Shown: piece by piece, positions 54,283 through 63,279 of the stretch
How positions within the stretch are numbered: position 1 is the first letter of the stretch
Layout of the letters: each line of letters begins with the position of its first letter
Assembly (NCBI GenBank): GCA_963682085.1
Contig: OY821614.1
Coordinates: 930,001-994,000 of the forward strand
Reading direction: 5' to 3'
Length of the DNA stretch: 64,000 bases
Origin: Thiodubiliella sp900128405
Lineage (GTDB): Bacteria > Pseudomonadota > Gammaproteobacteria > PS1 > Pseudothioglobaceae
Translations under genes and position numbers: made by a program
Notes under the pieces: generated by a model
Told to the model about the DNA's origin: nothing
The model's input: the letters and a program-made list of their open reading frames with translations, nothing else
Databases searched by the model: none

Positions 54283-54447
54283 TCAATAGTTAAATAACAA
54301 ATATAATAATTGCATTTCATCTAAATCCAATTCATTTTCCACCAATAAAGAGTCATTGAATCCTCTAAGGTATTTTGCAATACTGTTAGTTGCGTCAATT
54401 TCATACGAACGCATATTACTTTGTAAATTCACTTTATTTATTGTCAT
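54283..54447 (-). CDS. Small protein (54 aa) of the CTGCC-peptide operon
   Basis: MTINKVNLQSNMRSYEIDAT... 54 residues, acidic towards the C-terminus and ending LLYLLFNY. Its ATG overlaps the end of the upstream 54-residue gene by 14 bases. No family recognised. Conserved reading length, overlap and common direction support it being real. Confidence 0.5.
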   Translation of the reverse strand: MTINKVNLQSNMRSYEIDATNSIAKYLRGFNDSLLVENELDLDEMQLLYLLFNY

Positions 54448-54598
54448 AACTTAACCACTCTATTTCATTGATAACTTCGTTAAGCAAAACTTCTTTAATA
54501 ATTCGACTGGGAACGCTAAGCTCTCTCATTGAATCAAAATCAAGCGTATTGTGCTTGCGTAGATAACGCACTTTATAGTTATGCCAAAAATCCAACAT
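54434..54598 (-). CDS. Small protein (54 aa) of the CTGCC-peptide operon
   Basis: MLDFWHNYKVRYLRKHNTLD... 54 residues, amphipathic, ending EIEWLSYDNK. It starts two bases after the stop of the cysteine-rich peptide gene and overlaps the next small gene. No family recognised. Confidence 0.5.
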   Translation of the reverse strand: MLDFWHNYKVRYLRKHNTLDFDSMRELSVPSRIIKEVLLNEVINEIEWLSYDNK

Positions 54599-54600
54599 AA

Positions 54601-54735
54601 TTAATTTCGTTTCTTATCAGAGCAATCACCACAACATCCAGTGCAAGCACCTGATTTTTTGGTTTTAGTTGATAGCTTGATACGCACTTGATTAACATTG
54701 AGTGTAGTTTGCACATTTATATTTTTATCTTTCAT
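54601..54735 (-). CDS. Cysteine-rich 44-residue peptide (CxxCCxxC)
   Basis: Start chosen at 54735 (MKDKNINVQTTLNVNQVRIK), with AAGGACG upstream as ribosome site. The N-terminal about 30 residues look leader-like and the C-terminus is GACTGCCGDCSDKKRN with four cysteines in a CxxCCxxC arrangement. It could be a metal-binding peptide or the precursor of a modified peptide; no modification enzyme is adjacent. It is part of a set of very small genes placed between two identical-type Fur operators. Confidence 0.6.
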   Translation of the reverse strand: MKDKNINVQTTLNVNQVRIKLSTKTKKSGACTGCCGDCSDKKRN

Positions 54736-54963
54736 TATTTCGTCCTTTTTATTGTTAATTGTAAAAGATATATAAATTGCCAATCTAAATTAGTTTTTTT
54801 ATGTAATAGCTTTAATTTAAACCAGCAATTTATATCCCTTTTTTCATGGAATCCAGTGTGATGGCAAACCTCTTACTGGACAAAAAAATAACAACTGCAC
54901 CGTTAATAAACTTAAAAAAAATAAGGAGGTTTTTTTAAGTTCTACAGTTATCATTTACAACTC

Positions 54964-55047
54964 TTAATTAGCCAACCTTGAGAAAAAATCTAAATAATCC
55001 TCTAATTCTTTCCGACTAATCACTAAGTAACCTTTTTTCACTTTCAT
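54964..55047 (-). CDS. 27-residue peptide behind a Fur-type operator
   Basis: MKVKKGYLVISRKELEDYLD..., 27 codons, with a good ribosome site (CAGGAGAAAT). It begins 57 bases downstream of the operator at 55104-55130. Function unknown; could be a leader peptide or the first gene of the small-gene operon. The 228 bases between it and the next small gene show no recognisable gene. Confidence 0.45.
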   Translation of the reverse strand: MKVKKGYLVISRKELEDYLDFFSRLAN

Positions 55048-55103
55048 TTTTATTTCTCCTGTTAAATATTGTAATTAAAAACTTCTTACCTGAAGTTCTT
55101 ATA

Positions 55104-55130
55104 TGCAAATGATACTGATTATCATTCGCA
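55104..55130. promoter_or_regulatory. Fur-type operator upstream of small-peptide genes
   Basis: TGCAAATGATACTGATTATC-ATTCGCA, a 27-bp palindrome with AATGATA/TATCATT half-sites, nearly the reverse complement of the one at 54159-54185. It precedes the 27-residue peptide gene. The remaining 55131-55478 region, up to fieF, shows no gene. Confidence 0.75.
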
Positions 55131-55491
55131 TTGTCAACCCATATTACCCTTAATTTTGTATTTATTGTGAAATAGCACACAATTAAGATAAAAAAATAGC
55201 ACGAAAAATCGTTCTGTATCAATAAATACAACCAAAATATAAGCTTATATTTGAGATTGAATATAATTTTAAATAGACAAATTTAGTGTCGCTTATAACA
55301 GAATTTTTTATACTTCTATAGTATCGATACCCCGAATAATTATCCAGTTTGACGATTATTTATAACCGTATGGCATAACAAATTAGCCAAAATAAATCTT
55401 TATTGCCACTTAATTGATAGCAATTCTAAAAATGGTATAATTCTGTCATTTATAGATAAATAACAGAATTATCACCAATGATTTTAGTGCC

Positions 55492-56625
55492 TTGAATTCA
55501 CACAATCGAAAAAAAGCCAGTCAAAAAATTACCCTTATTGGTGCAATTGCAGATTTTCTGCTCTCTGTCTTTAAGGTTGTTGCTGGTGTGCTTGGTAATT
55601 CAGGTGCATTGATTGCTGACGGGGTGCATTCATTTTCAGATCTATTGTCCGATGCTGTGGTTTTATACGCTGTCAAACACGCTAATGAAGAGGCAGATGC
55701 AGACCACCCTTATGGACATAAACGCTTTGAAACTGTTGCAACACTGGGTTTGGCAATTATTCTGGCACTGGTTAGTATTGGTATTATTTATGATGCATTG
55801 GGGCGTTTAAGCAATCCGAGCGTTCTTGCACACAGTGCTTTGCTTTTAAGTGTTGTCGCTCTGTCTATCCTCTCAAAAGAGGCTTTATATTGGTATACCA
55901 TCAAAGTCGCTAAAATTTATAAATCAGATATGCTTAAAGCCAATGCTTGGCATCATCGTTCAGATGCACTGTCATCTGTTGTGGTGCTGGTGGGTGTTTT
56001 TGGTAGTTTAAATGGCTATCCATATCTTGATAGTATGGCTGCGATTGTGGTCGGCTTAATGGTGATGATGATTGCTTGGAAACTAGGCTCAAGTGCTACC
56101 AAAGAATTGGTAGATACTGCCATTGATGTTGAGCAAGTTGAGCAACTGAGAACAGCCATTGGCATGATAAGTGGCGTTAACAATGTGCACTCACTACGCA
56201 CACGAAAAATTGGGCATGCTATTTCAGCCGATGTGCATGTGCAAGTTGATCCGTTTTTAAGTGTAAGTGAAGGGCATATTATCAGCGTGAGCGTTGAACG
56301 CGTGGCTAAAAAGTGTTTAGAAGACTTAGACGATGTTACTGTGCATATTGACCCTGAAGATGATGAAATAGCAGCCCCTTGTGAGCATCTGCCTGAACGA
56401 GCAAAAGCACTTGGCATACTTAATAAAGCCCTATTCGGCAACAAATGTGATGGCGAAATTGAGCGTATTCAATTACATTACTTAAACGGCAAAATCCATG
56501 TGGACTTCTTTTTACCACTCAGTTGCTTGTCGTCAAACACAGGTCATAATGACATTTTAAAAACACTTACCAAGGTGGTTGAAAAATTACCTGAGTTTGG
56601 CGATATTAAAGTTTATTTTGGCTAG
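55492..56625 (+). CDS. fieF: Cation diffusion facilitator (FieF-like)
   Basis: Divalent cation/proton antiporter exporting Fe(II) or Zn(II), 377 residues. The membrane part has the metal-site pairs HSFSDLLSD and HHRSDALSS (D/H in helices 2 and 5); the cytosolic C-terminal domain contains HSLRTRKIG and DVHVQVDP. The start used is a TTG; the only nearby ATG (55479) opens a five-codon frame whose TGA overlaps that TTG, so coupling is possible. The C-terminus is longer than in E. coli FieF by about 75 residues. Confidence 0.9.
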   Translation: MNSHNRKKASQKITLIGAIADFLLSVFKVVAGVLGNSGALIADGVHSFSDLLSDAVVLYAVKHANEEADADHPYGHKRFETVATLGLAIILALVSIGIIYDALGRLSNPSVLAHSALLLSVVALSILSKEALYWYTIKVAKIYKSDMLKANAWHHRSDALSSVVVLVGVFGSLNGYPYLDSMAAIVVGLMVMMIAWKLGSSATKELVDTAIDVEQVEQLRTAIGMISGVNNVHSLRTRKIGHAISADVHVQVDPFLSVSEGHIISVSVERVAKKCLEDLDDVTVHIDPEDDEIAAPCEHLPERAKALGILNKALFGNKCDGEIERIQLHYLNGKIHVDFFLPLSCLSSNTGHNDILKTLTKVVEKLPEFGDIKVYFG

Positions 56626-56639
56626 AAATCTTGATTTGG

Positions 56640-57110
56640 TTAGAGACAATGATAAGCGTGGCAAATGGCACCTGCAAGTGCATCCGCTGCATCTTCTTGT
56701 GGTGCTTTTTTGAGTTTTAAAGATTCACAAACCATATAGCCCACTTGACCTTTAGTGGCATGCCCTTTGCCCACAACTGTTTTTTTAATTTGATTGGGGC
56801 TATATTCCACCATAAGAATACCACGAGACCCAACTGCTGAAATAATAGCGCCTCGTGCATGCCCTAACTTGATAGCAGCATCTGGATTGGGGCGATCAGG
56901 TCGCATAAATGCACGCTCAATGACCACAACATCAGGCTGATGTTGCTCAACAACTTGACTAACACCTTGGAAAATAGTGGTGATTCGTTCTGTTAATTCG
57001 CCCTTAGTGCGAATACAGCCACTGGCAAGATAAGTGAATTTAAGTTTTTTCGCTTCGATTAAGCCAAAGCCTGTGATGCGTGAGCCGGGATCAATGCCTA
57101 AAATTTTCAT
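56640..57110 (-). CDS. ruvC: Holliday junction resolvase RuvC
   Basis: Resolves Holliday junctions with RuvAB. The 156-residue protein begins MKILGIDPGSRITGFG with the first catalytic Asp and has VVIERAF and the C-terminal HATKGQVGYMV and DAADALAGAICHA with the remaining acidic residues. Convergent with fieF. Confidence 0.97.
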   Translation of the reverse strand: MKILGIDPGSRITGFGLIEAKKLKFTYLASGCIRTKGELTERITTIFQGVSQVVEQHQPDVVVIERAFMRPDRPNPDAAIKLGHARGAIISAVGSRGILMVEYSPNQIKKTVVGKGHATKGQVGYMVCESLKLKKAPQEDAADALAGAICHAYHCL

Positions 57111-57179
57111 AAAATGATTTTATCAGTCAAAAAGATTTGTGATTGATTATAATATCACTTTATTTAATAGGGGATATTT

Positions 57180-57548
57180 ATGGCAGTATTAGAACTCAAT
57201 AAAGGCAATTTTGACGACATAATCCAACAAAATGACATTGTTGTTTTAGATTTTTGGGCACCGTGGTGTGGTCCTTGTAAACAGTTTGCACCAACTTATG
57301 AAGCGGTTTCTGAGAAAATTAGCGAGGTGGTTTTTGCAAAAATCAACACCGAAGATGAGCAAGAGTTAGGCGCACAATTTCAAATTCGTTCCATTCCAAC
57401 TTTGATGATTTTTAGAGAGCAAATTACTATTTTTTCCCAACCGGGAGCAATGTCAGGTGCCGACTTAGAGGCGGTTATCAAAAAAGCACAAAAATTAGAT
57501 ATGGACAAAGTGCGTGAAGAAGTTGCTAAGGAGCAAAAAAACACTTAA
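57180..57548 (+). CDS. Thioredoxin-like protein
   Basis: A 122-residue thioredoxin-fold protein with an intact active site WAPWCGPCK (about residue 30) and the cis-proline in RSIPTLMIF. Slightly longer than classical TrxA owing to a charged C-terminal tail. Cytoplasmic (no signal), a general thiol reductant. Confidence 0.92.
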   Translation: MAVLELNKGNFDDIIQQNDIVVLDFWAPWCGPCKQFAPTYEAVSEKISEVVFAKINTEDEQELGAQFQIRSIPTLMIFREQITIFSQPGAMSGADLEAVIKKAQKLDMDKVREEVAKEQKNT

Positions 57549-57607
57549 CCCAAATTCTGGTCAGTTTCTTTAAGGCCTTTGTGTCCATATGGATTTTTGA
57601 TAATTAT

Positions 57608-57934
57608 TCATATTTTCGCAAAGGTTTCTTTATCAAACCCAACGCTAACACCACTTTCTGTTACTAAAACAGGGCGTTTAATAAGCGTTGGGTTTTTTAA
57701 TGTCAATTCTAAAGTAATATTGTGTTTTTCGTTATCACTCAGATTGCGATAAGTCGTTGAACGCTTGTTAATCACCTTCTCCCAACCAACAGCATCAACA
57801 AAACTTTGTAAGGTTTGCTCATCAATTGGGTCTTGACGAAAATCAATAAATTCAAAATCAATCCCTTGTGTTATTAGAAATTTTTGCGCTTTTTTAATGG
57901 TGTCGCAGTTTTTGATGCCATACATTTTTATCAT
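57608..57934 (-). CDS. ArsC/Spx-family reductase (YffB-like)
   Basis: A 108-residue glutaredoxin-fold protein. The N-terminus MIKMYGIKNCDTIKKAQKFL with a single cysteine in NCDT and the C-terminal LIKRPVLVTE block are typical of the YffB/Spx branch of the ArsC family. Function of YffB proteins is poorly known. Confidence 0.9.
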   Translation of the reverse strand: MIKMYGIKNCDTIKKAQKFLITQGIDFEFIDFRQDPIDEQTLQSFVDAVGWEKVINKRSTTYRNLSDNEKHNITLELTLKNPTLIKRPVLVTESGVSVGFDKETFAKI

Positions 57935-57943
57935 AAAAATCCT

Positions 57944-58354
57944 TTATCGTTTAAATGGGGGGTGGTTGACCTTAGAGCGTAACCAGTTAAGGGTCTTAAA
58001 AGTTGGCTCATGGTTAATAAATTTGAGCTCTAACTTACGCTTACCTGGAAACTCCAACAAAAACAAACCCAATAAAATAGAAATAATACCTTGACCGGGG
58101 GTAACCAACATAATAATACCAGCCAGCAATAACACCAAGCCAACGATTGTTTTAATGGCGACAATCAGCAAGCCACTAACCCCTTTAATTTCCACCTTAT
58201 GCTGTTTGTTTTGCACAAAGTAATCCACAGGAATTTTACTCAATAAAAATGGCATTGCCAAAAGGCTAACAACAAAAACAACAGCCGAAATAACACCAAC
58301 TGTTATTAACAAATCTTCATACTCAGCAAAAACACTGTTAATAAAATCTAACAT
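57944..58354 (-). CDS. PGPGW-type small membrane protein
   Basis: A 136-residue inner-membrane protein with an N-terminal hydrophobic helix and a central hydrophobic hairpin (GLVLLLAGIIMLVTPGQGII then ILLGLFLLEFPGKRKLE), as in the putative transmembrane PGPGW family. Role unknown. It overlaps dtd by seven bases. Confidence 0.78.
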   Translation of the reverse strand: MLDFINSVFAEYEDLLITVGVISAVVFVVSLLAMPFLLSKIPVDYFVQNKQHKVEIKGVSGLLIVAIKTIVGLVLLLAGIIMLVTPGQGIISILLGLFLLEFPGKRKLELKFINHEPTFKTLNWLRSKVNHPPFKR

Positions 58355-58785
58355 TCTAATAAAAAAGTTACAGGGCCATCATTAGTCAGCGACACTTGCA
58401 TATCAGCACCAAAAATACCGCTGGCAATAGGCGTATGAACTTGCCTGATTTGACTTAAAAAATAATCATATAAAACGGCCGCGGGTGCGGGTGGTTTCGC
58501 CGTAGAAAAACCAGCACGGGTGCCTGAATTGGTATCAGCTGCTAAAGTGAATTGAGAAACCACCAGCACTCCGCCATTAATATCAGCGACCGATAAATTC
58601 ATTTTGTCATCGTCATCGTAAAACACTCGGTAAGCCAATAGTTTTTTAATGATTTTATCAACTTGGGGCTTTTCGTCTGCTTTTTCAATGCCGATAAAAA
58701 CTAAAATTCCTTGGTTAATTGCACCGGTTATATTTCCATCTACCTCAACTTTAGCACTACTAACTCGTTGAATGAGTGCTTTCAT
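58348..58785 (-). CDS. dtd: D-aminoacyl-tRNA deacylase Dtd
   Basis: Removes D-amino acids (and glycine from tRNA-Ala) from charged tRNAs. The 145-residue protein has the complete family sequence MKALIQRVSSAKVEVDG, VVSQFTLAADT and the cross-subunit GPVT motif (NDGPVTFLLE). It is the next gene after glyS, sharing a base with its stop. Confidence 0.96.
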   Translation of the reverse strand: MKALIQRVSSAKVEVDGNITGAINQGILVFIGIEKADEKPQVDKIIKKLLAYRVFYDDDDKMNLSVADINGGVLVVSQFTLAADTNSGTRAGFSTAKPPAPAAVLYDYFLSQIRQVHTPIASGIFGADMQVSLTNDGPVTFLLEC

Positions 58786-60821
58786 TATTTAGATAAATAA
58801 GTGATATCGGCAACCGACAAAAAGACTTGCCTTATTTTGCTAATGAGTTTTAACCTTTGATGTCTAATTTTTGAATCTTCATCATTGACCATAACATTAT
58901 CAAAAAAATCATCTATCACGGGCTTAAGTTGTAAAAATTCTTTTAGAATAATTGCGTAATCATCATTCTTTGTGTCCACTCTTTCCACAGCATCATAAAG
59001 ATTTTGATCGTATGAAGTGGAAAAATTTACATCTGTTTTTTGCAACTTTTCATCTTTTAAAATATTTTTAATGCGTTTATTGGCTTCTACCAAAGACTGA
59101 GCATTTTCATCTTGCATAAACACATTGAGTGCTTGAATGCGTAAATGCCAATCATAAACAATATAGTTTTTTGGTATTTGAATGCCATCATCGGTGGAAT
59201 GCAATACTGCCCGAGCGATATTTTTTTCAATATTTTGCTCTTGATAATAAGCAGACAAACGCTCAGCAATAAAATCACAAATTTCAAGTGCCAAAACATC
59301 ATTAAACTCATACAATTCAGCTGACTTACGCACCAATGCCAATAAATCCAACTGTGATTTTGATTCAATCATCATCCGCAACAAACCTAATCCAGCCCGT
59401 TTTAACGCATAAGGGTCTTTTGAGCCAGTCGGTTTTTGCCCAATGCCATAAATGCCAACAATGGTATCAACTTTATCAGCAATTGCAACGCTCAAACCCT
59501 CTTTTGTAGAAGGCAATACATCGCCTGCAAATCTTGGGTGGTAATGTTCGCTAATCGCTGTTGCTACTGCCAAATCTTCACCATCATTTTTAGCATAATA
59601 CCCTCCCATCACGCCTTGTAAATCAGCAAATTCGCCCACCATTTCTGTAACCAAATCAGTTTTTGCCAACAACCCTGCCCGAGCACTGTGCTTTTCATTT
59701 GCACCAATTACGCTTGCAATATAAGTGGCAAGCGACTCAATGCGTTTGGCTTTATCACCCATTGAGCCGAGTGATTTCATAAATAAAACGCTGTCTAATT
59801 TTGAAAGTCTGGATACTAGAGAAGTGGATTTATCTTGTTCCCAAAAAAATTCTGAATCGGTTAATCGTGGTCGAATAACCCGTTCATTGCCATTAATAAT
59901 TACCGATAAATCACTTGATTCAATATTGGCTACCGAGATGAAAGCGGGTAATAATTTGCCGCCGTCATCCACCATATGAAAATATTTTTGGTGTGCTTTC
60001 ATTGCTGAAATTAACGCCTCTTCTGGCACTTGCAAAAACCGCTCATCAAATACGCCAGAAAACGCACAAGGGTATTCTACCAAAGCACAGACTTCATCTA
60101 GCAAAGCCTCATCAATCACGGCAGTTGCACCTTTTTTACTGGCTTCTTGGTTGACTTGTTGGCGAATGGTTTCTTTGCGTAAATCAAAATCTACTTCAAT
60201 TTGCGCCTTATCCATTAAAGTTTTTTGGTAATTTTTAGCGGTATCAATCGTAAATTCCTGCTCACCTGTCCAACGCAATCCTCGAGTGCTATTGCCACTT
60301 TCAAGCCCCATAATGTTCGCCTTTACCACTGTCCCTTCTAACAACATAACCAGCCAATGCACGGGACGCACAAAGGTAAAATCTAAATTTCCCCAACGCA
60401 TTGCTCGGGTAATGGGTATTTTTTTAATCGCTATATCCACCACTTCTGGCAATAAATATTGCGTTTTTAAACCTTTTTTCTCTTGGGTAAAAAAATAATA
60501 ATCCGCTCCATTAAGGTCTTTTTGCGTTAAATCCTCCTTACTCACACCACAAGATTTTGCAAATCCTGCTACTGCTTGCTCAGGTGCAGTTACTGCTGGA
60601 CCTTTACGCTCAATGGTTTGGTTATTTTGTTGAAGTTGCAAATTATGCACCAAAACTGCCAAACGCCTTGGGGTGGCAAAAGTTTCTGCCCTATCAAAAG
60701 ACAAATTTAATTCGCTGAGTTGTTTGGTTAAATTGCCACTTAGTGCGTTTGACAATTGTTTTAATAACTTTGGTGGCAATTCTTCGGTGCCAAGTTCTAA
60801 TAAAAAATCTTGTGTGCTCAT
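58785..60821 (-). CDS. glyS: Glycyl-tRNA synthetase beta subunit
   Basis: Beta chain of the alpha2beta2 glycyl-tRNA synthetase, 678 residues. It opens FLLELGTEELPPKLLKQLSN, with RTFATPRRLAVL-type and MRWGNLDFTFVRPVHW blocks and the HD-like GEFADLQGVMGGYYAK region near residue 390. glyQ is not adjacent: minC lies upstream instead. Confidence 0.96.
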   Translation of the reverse strand: MSTQDFLLELGTEELPPKLLKQLSNALSGNLTKQLSELNLSFDRAETFATPRRLAVLVHNLQLQQNNQTIERKGPAVTAPEQAVAGFAKSCGVSKEDLTQKDLNGADYYFFTQEKKGLKTQYLLPEVVDIAIKKIPITRAMRWGNLDFTFVRPVHWLVMLLEGTVVKANIMGLESGNSTRGLRWTGEQEFTIDTAKNYQKTLMDKAQIEVDFDLRKETIRQQVNQEASKKGATAVIDEALLDEVCALVEYPCAFSGVFDERFLQVPEEALISAMKAHQKYFHMVDDGGKLLPAFISVANIESSDLSVIINGNERVIRPRLTDSEFFWEQDKSTSLVSRLSKLDSVLFMKSLGSMGDKAKRIESLATYIASVIGANEKHSARAGLLAKTDLVTEMVGEFADLQGVMGGYYAKNDGEDLAVATAISEHYHPRFAGDVLPSTKEGLSVAIADKVDTIVGIYGIGQKPTGSKDPYALKRAGLGLLRMMIESKSQLDLLALVRKSAELYEFNDVLALEICDFIAERLSAYYQEQNIEKNIARAVLHSTDDGIQIPKNYIVYDWHLRIQALNVFMQDENAQSLVEANKRIKNILKDEKLQKTDVNFSTSYDQNLYDAVERVDTKNDDYAIILKEFLQLKPVIDDFFDNVMVNDEDSKIRHQRLKLISKIRQVFLSVADITYLSK

Positions 60822-60822
60822 A

Positions 60823-61530
60823 TTATCTAATTATTTGAAATCTCAGTTTACCTTCTTTTAAATCAATCCTTACCGAATGCGACTGTAATTTAGCTGGTAT
60901 AACATCAAATTGCTTATAAGTGCCTGCAATAGAAACCAATTGCGCTTCAAATTCATTGATAAAAATCGTGGCTTCTTCATCGCCATCAATACCTGCAAAT
61001 ACCTTGCCCTGCACAACTTTATAGGCGAAAATAGAACCGCATGCTATAATTTCTCCACCGGTTTTAACTGCACCCAATAACACCAAATCACTGTTTTCGG
61101 AAAATTCTTGTTGTGCTGATACAACCTCGCCTTCCACAATTTTAGGTAGGCGGTATTCCTTGTCAGGCACAGGCTTTTCTTGCTCACTTGGCTTAGCTTC
61201 CTCTGGTTCTTTCGGTGGCACAACTACCTTATCAAATACTGCCAAACCTGCAAACTTAGCAAAATCAATCAACTCTTGCACTGGTGAGCGAATACCGATT
61301 GCTACCATATTATTTTGCGTTAATATCTCTATCAATACCGCCAACTCATTGACTTGAAAATGCTTGTTTTCAATCTCTAAGACAATAGGTGCCTGTTGAA
61401 ATTCGCCTTTATTGCCCTCTGCTAAATTGGCAATTTCAGTAAACAGCTCATCAGTATTTTTACCCAGCACTTTGAGTGTATATAGTGCTTCATTTTGAAT
61501 TTTTACTTCAATTAAATCAGTTTTTTCCAT
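60823..61530 (-). CDS. minC: Septum site-determining protein MinC
   Basis: Inhibitor of FtsZ ring formation, 235 residues from the ATG at 61530. N-terminal FtsZ-binding domain about 1-100, a Pro/Glu-rich linker (PPKEPEEAKPSEQEKPVPDK), and the C-terminal beta-helix that binds MinD (VLLGAVKTGGEIIACGSIFA). minD and minE are not in the window, so minC stands apart from its usual operon. Its ATG overlaps the stop of the upstream gene. Confidence 0.92.
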   Translation of the reverse strand: MEKTDLIEVKIQNEALYTLKVLGKNTDELFTEIANLAEGNKGEFQQAPIVLEIENKHFQVNELAVLIEILTQNNMVAIGIRSPVQELIDFAKFAGLAVFDKVVVPPKEPEEAKPSEQEKPVPDKEYRLPKIVEGEVVSAQQEFSENSDLVLLGAVKTGGEIIACGSIFAYKVVQGKVFAGIDGDEEATIFINEFEAQLVSIAGTYKQFDVIPAKLQSHSVRIDLKEGKLRFQIIR

Positions 61531-61901
61531 TAGTCTCTCCAGCCTTGTGTGCAATCTAAAAAATGCCACACCCGTTTCATCCCTGTATCGCCACTTAACA
61601 TTAACTCTAGCGGTGTCTTATGTTTAAATTTCTTTACTGCCCGCTTCAACCAAATTGCCGCATATTCACGATTGGTCGGATAAGTCGTGCCTAAAGATTC
61701 GTGAATACCTAAAACCATCTTCGCCCGCTCAATTAATACCTTGTCAAAATCAAATGACTTATCACCTCTGCGATATAAATACAAATGCCTAGGTTTTAAT
61801 GACAAACCCAATAAAATGATTTGATCTTGATCTGTTAATTTCCAATTTTCCATCACTTGTGTCAAGCGAAAAGTAAGTTGATTTTGCTGTTCCTCTGTCA
61901 T
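61530..61901 (-). CDS. MbcA/ParS/Xre-type antitoxin-like protein, solitary
   Basis: A 123-residue protein with an N-terminal helix-turn-helix-like half and a C-terminal segment resembling the toxin-binding domain of MbcA/ParS/Xre antitoxins (RAKMVLGIHESL, then REYAAIWLKRAVKKF and TPLELMLSGDTGMKRVWHFL). No RES-type toxin gene is next to it; it is embedded, with overlapping ends, between tolA and minC, so it is probably a stable regulator rather than a mobile toxin-antitoxin unit. Confidence 0.8.
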   Translation of the reverse strand: MTEEQQNQLTFRLTQVMENWKLTDQDQIILLGLSLKPRHLYLYRRGDKSFDFDKVLIERAKMVLGIHESLGTTYPTNREYAAIWLKRAVKKFKHKTPLELMLSGDTGMKRVWHFLDCTQGWRD

Positions 61902-62860
61902 TAATTTACCCTAAAGTGAAATATTATTTCTCGGTCAAACACCAGTTTATCGGGTGCTTCTGGCAACGGAGAAGCCTTTTCAACTGCCCGCCTAATAGCA
62001 TTTTTAAAAGAATTTTCCCTTGACTTGTTGTTAACATTACAAGATTTCAAGGTAATCTCTTTCACATTGCCATTTTTATCTTGCAAAAGAAAAACCACGC
62101 AACCCCAATCGTCTTCTGCACCTGAATAACGCCAATTTTCCTTCACTCTTGCGGCAATTTGAGTGATGTATTGTGCTTTGAGTTCCTCTAAAATACTTCT
62201 CCGTGCCTTTTGCCTTCTTTGGTCTTCTGCAAATTGTGCTTTTTTAGTTAAATCACGCTCTTTTTTTTCTGATTCAAACTTTTTGATTTCGGATAGGCGT
62301 TTTTTTATAACTTCCTGCCTTTTCTTTTCCGCCAGTTTGGCTTTTTTTGTAGCCAATTTTGCTTTCTTTTGAGCTTTTTTCCGTTTGGCTTCGGCAATGG
62401 CTTTGGCTTTTTTCTCTTGCTTGACTTTAGCCTTAAGTTTCTTTAAGCGTTGTTGCTCCTTGTAGCGTTCTTTTTCAATACGCTTTTCAGCTGTTTTTAA
62501 TCGCTTGATGCGTTCTTTTTTCTGTTTAACTTCTTTGGTTTTTATTCTTCTTGCCTTGTCCAAAGCAGACTGAGAAATAATATATTGCTTGAGTTCTATT
62601 TTTTTCTTTTTGGTGTTTGCACTTGATGCTGCACTTTGTTCTTGCTCTTGTTCTTGCAACACTTGTTCTAGCACTTGTGGCTTTTTAATCTTAACAGATA
62701 TCACTGTATTGATTTTTTTTATTGGCTTTTTTTCTGGTGCTGCTTGGTCCCACAATAAAGCAACCAATAACAATAAATGAATAGCCACTGAAACGCCAAA
62801 AGCAACAGGATGTGCTTTGGCTATTTTGGGCGTTTTATCTTTTAACCAATATAAATTCAT
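61901..62860 (-). CDS. tolA: Tol-Pal envelope protein TolA
   Basis: Inner-membrane-anchored periplasmic linker of the Tol-Pal system, 319 residues. One N-terminal membrane helix (AFGVSVAIHLLLLVALLW), a long Lys/Glu/Ala-rich helical domain (about 75-220) and a C-terminal globular domain (QYITQIAARVKENWRY, then CVVFLLQDKNGNVKEITLKS). A glutamine/glutamate run lies at about residue 70. It overlaps tolR by four bases. Confidence 0.92.
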   Translation of the reverse strand: MNLYWLKDKTPKIAKAHPVAFGVSVAIHLLLLVALLWDQAAPEKKPIKKINTVISVKIKKPQVLEQVLQEQEQEQSAASSANTKKKKIELKQYIISQSALDKARRIKTKEVKQKKERIKRLKTAEKRIEKERYKEQQRLKKLKAKVKQEKKAKAIAEAKRKKAQKKAKLATKKAKLAEKKRQEVIKKRLSEIKKFESEKKERDLTKKAQFAEDQRRQKARRSILEELKAQYITQIAARVKENWRYSGAEDDWGCVVFLLQDKNGNVKEITLKSCNVNNKSRENSFKNAIRRAVEKASPLPEAPDKLVFDREIIFHFRVN

Positions 62861-63279
62861 TTGCCAATCATTCCTACGCTTTCAATATCTGTATTTTTTT
62901 GAATAAATTTTAACAACTCAACATACTTCTCAAGTTTAACGCCCTTATCTGGTCTAATTAAGACCTTTAATTTTAAGTTCGGGTTTAATTCCATCTCCAC
63001 CCTAATTTCTGCAACAACTTGCTCTGGGGTGGCAGGCGTTTTTGATGCACCAATATATAACACCCCATATTTGTCCATTGAAATCACCACCGGTGCAATG
63101 TCGGTTAATTCTACAATATCCACATCATCCATCAAAGCCAAATCAATCTCAATCCCCTGCTCAATAATTGGCGTGGTCATCATAAAAATCACCAGCAGCA
63201 CCAACATCACATCAATATACGGCACAATATTGATATTGGCATCAATATTGGCACGGCTGCGTTTAGGCAGAGTAATCAT
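62857..63279 (-). CDS. tolR: Tol-Pal proton channel subunit TolR
   Basis: ExbD/TolR family, 140 residues, with one N-terminal helix containing the proton-path aspartate in VPYIDVMLVLLVIFMMTTPI and the periplasmic domain after it. Coupled to tolQ and tolA by four-base overlaps. Confidence 0.95.
   Translation of the reverse strand: MITLPKRSRANIDANINIVPYIDVMLVLLVIFMMTTPIIEQGIEIDLALMDDVDIVELTDIAPVVISMDKYGVLYIGASKTPATPEQVVAEIRVEMELNPNLKLKVLIRPDKGVKLEKYVELLKFIQKNTDIESVGMIGK

Noticed and set aside
55016..55231. 71-codon minus-strand frame spanning a Fur-type operator
   Set aside because: It would read through the operator and overlaps the better-supported 27-codon gene with its own ribosome site.
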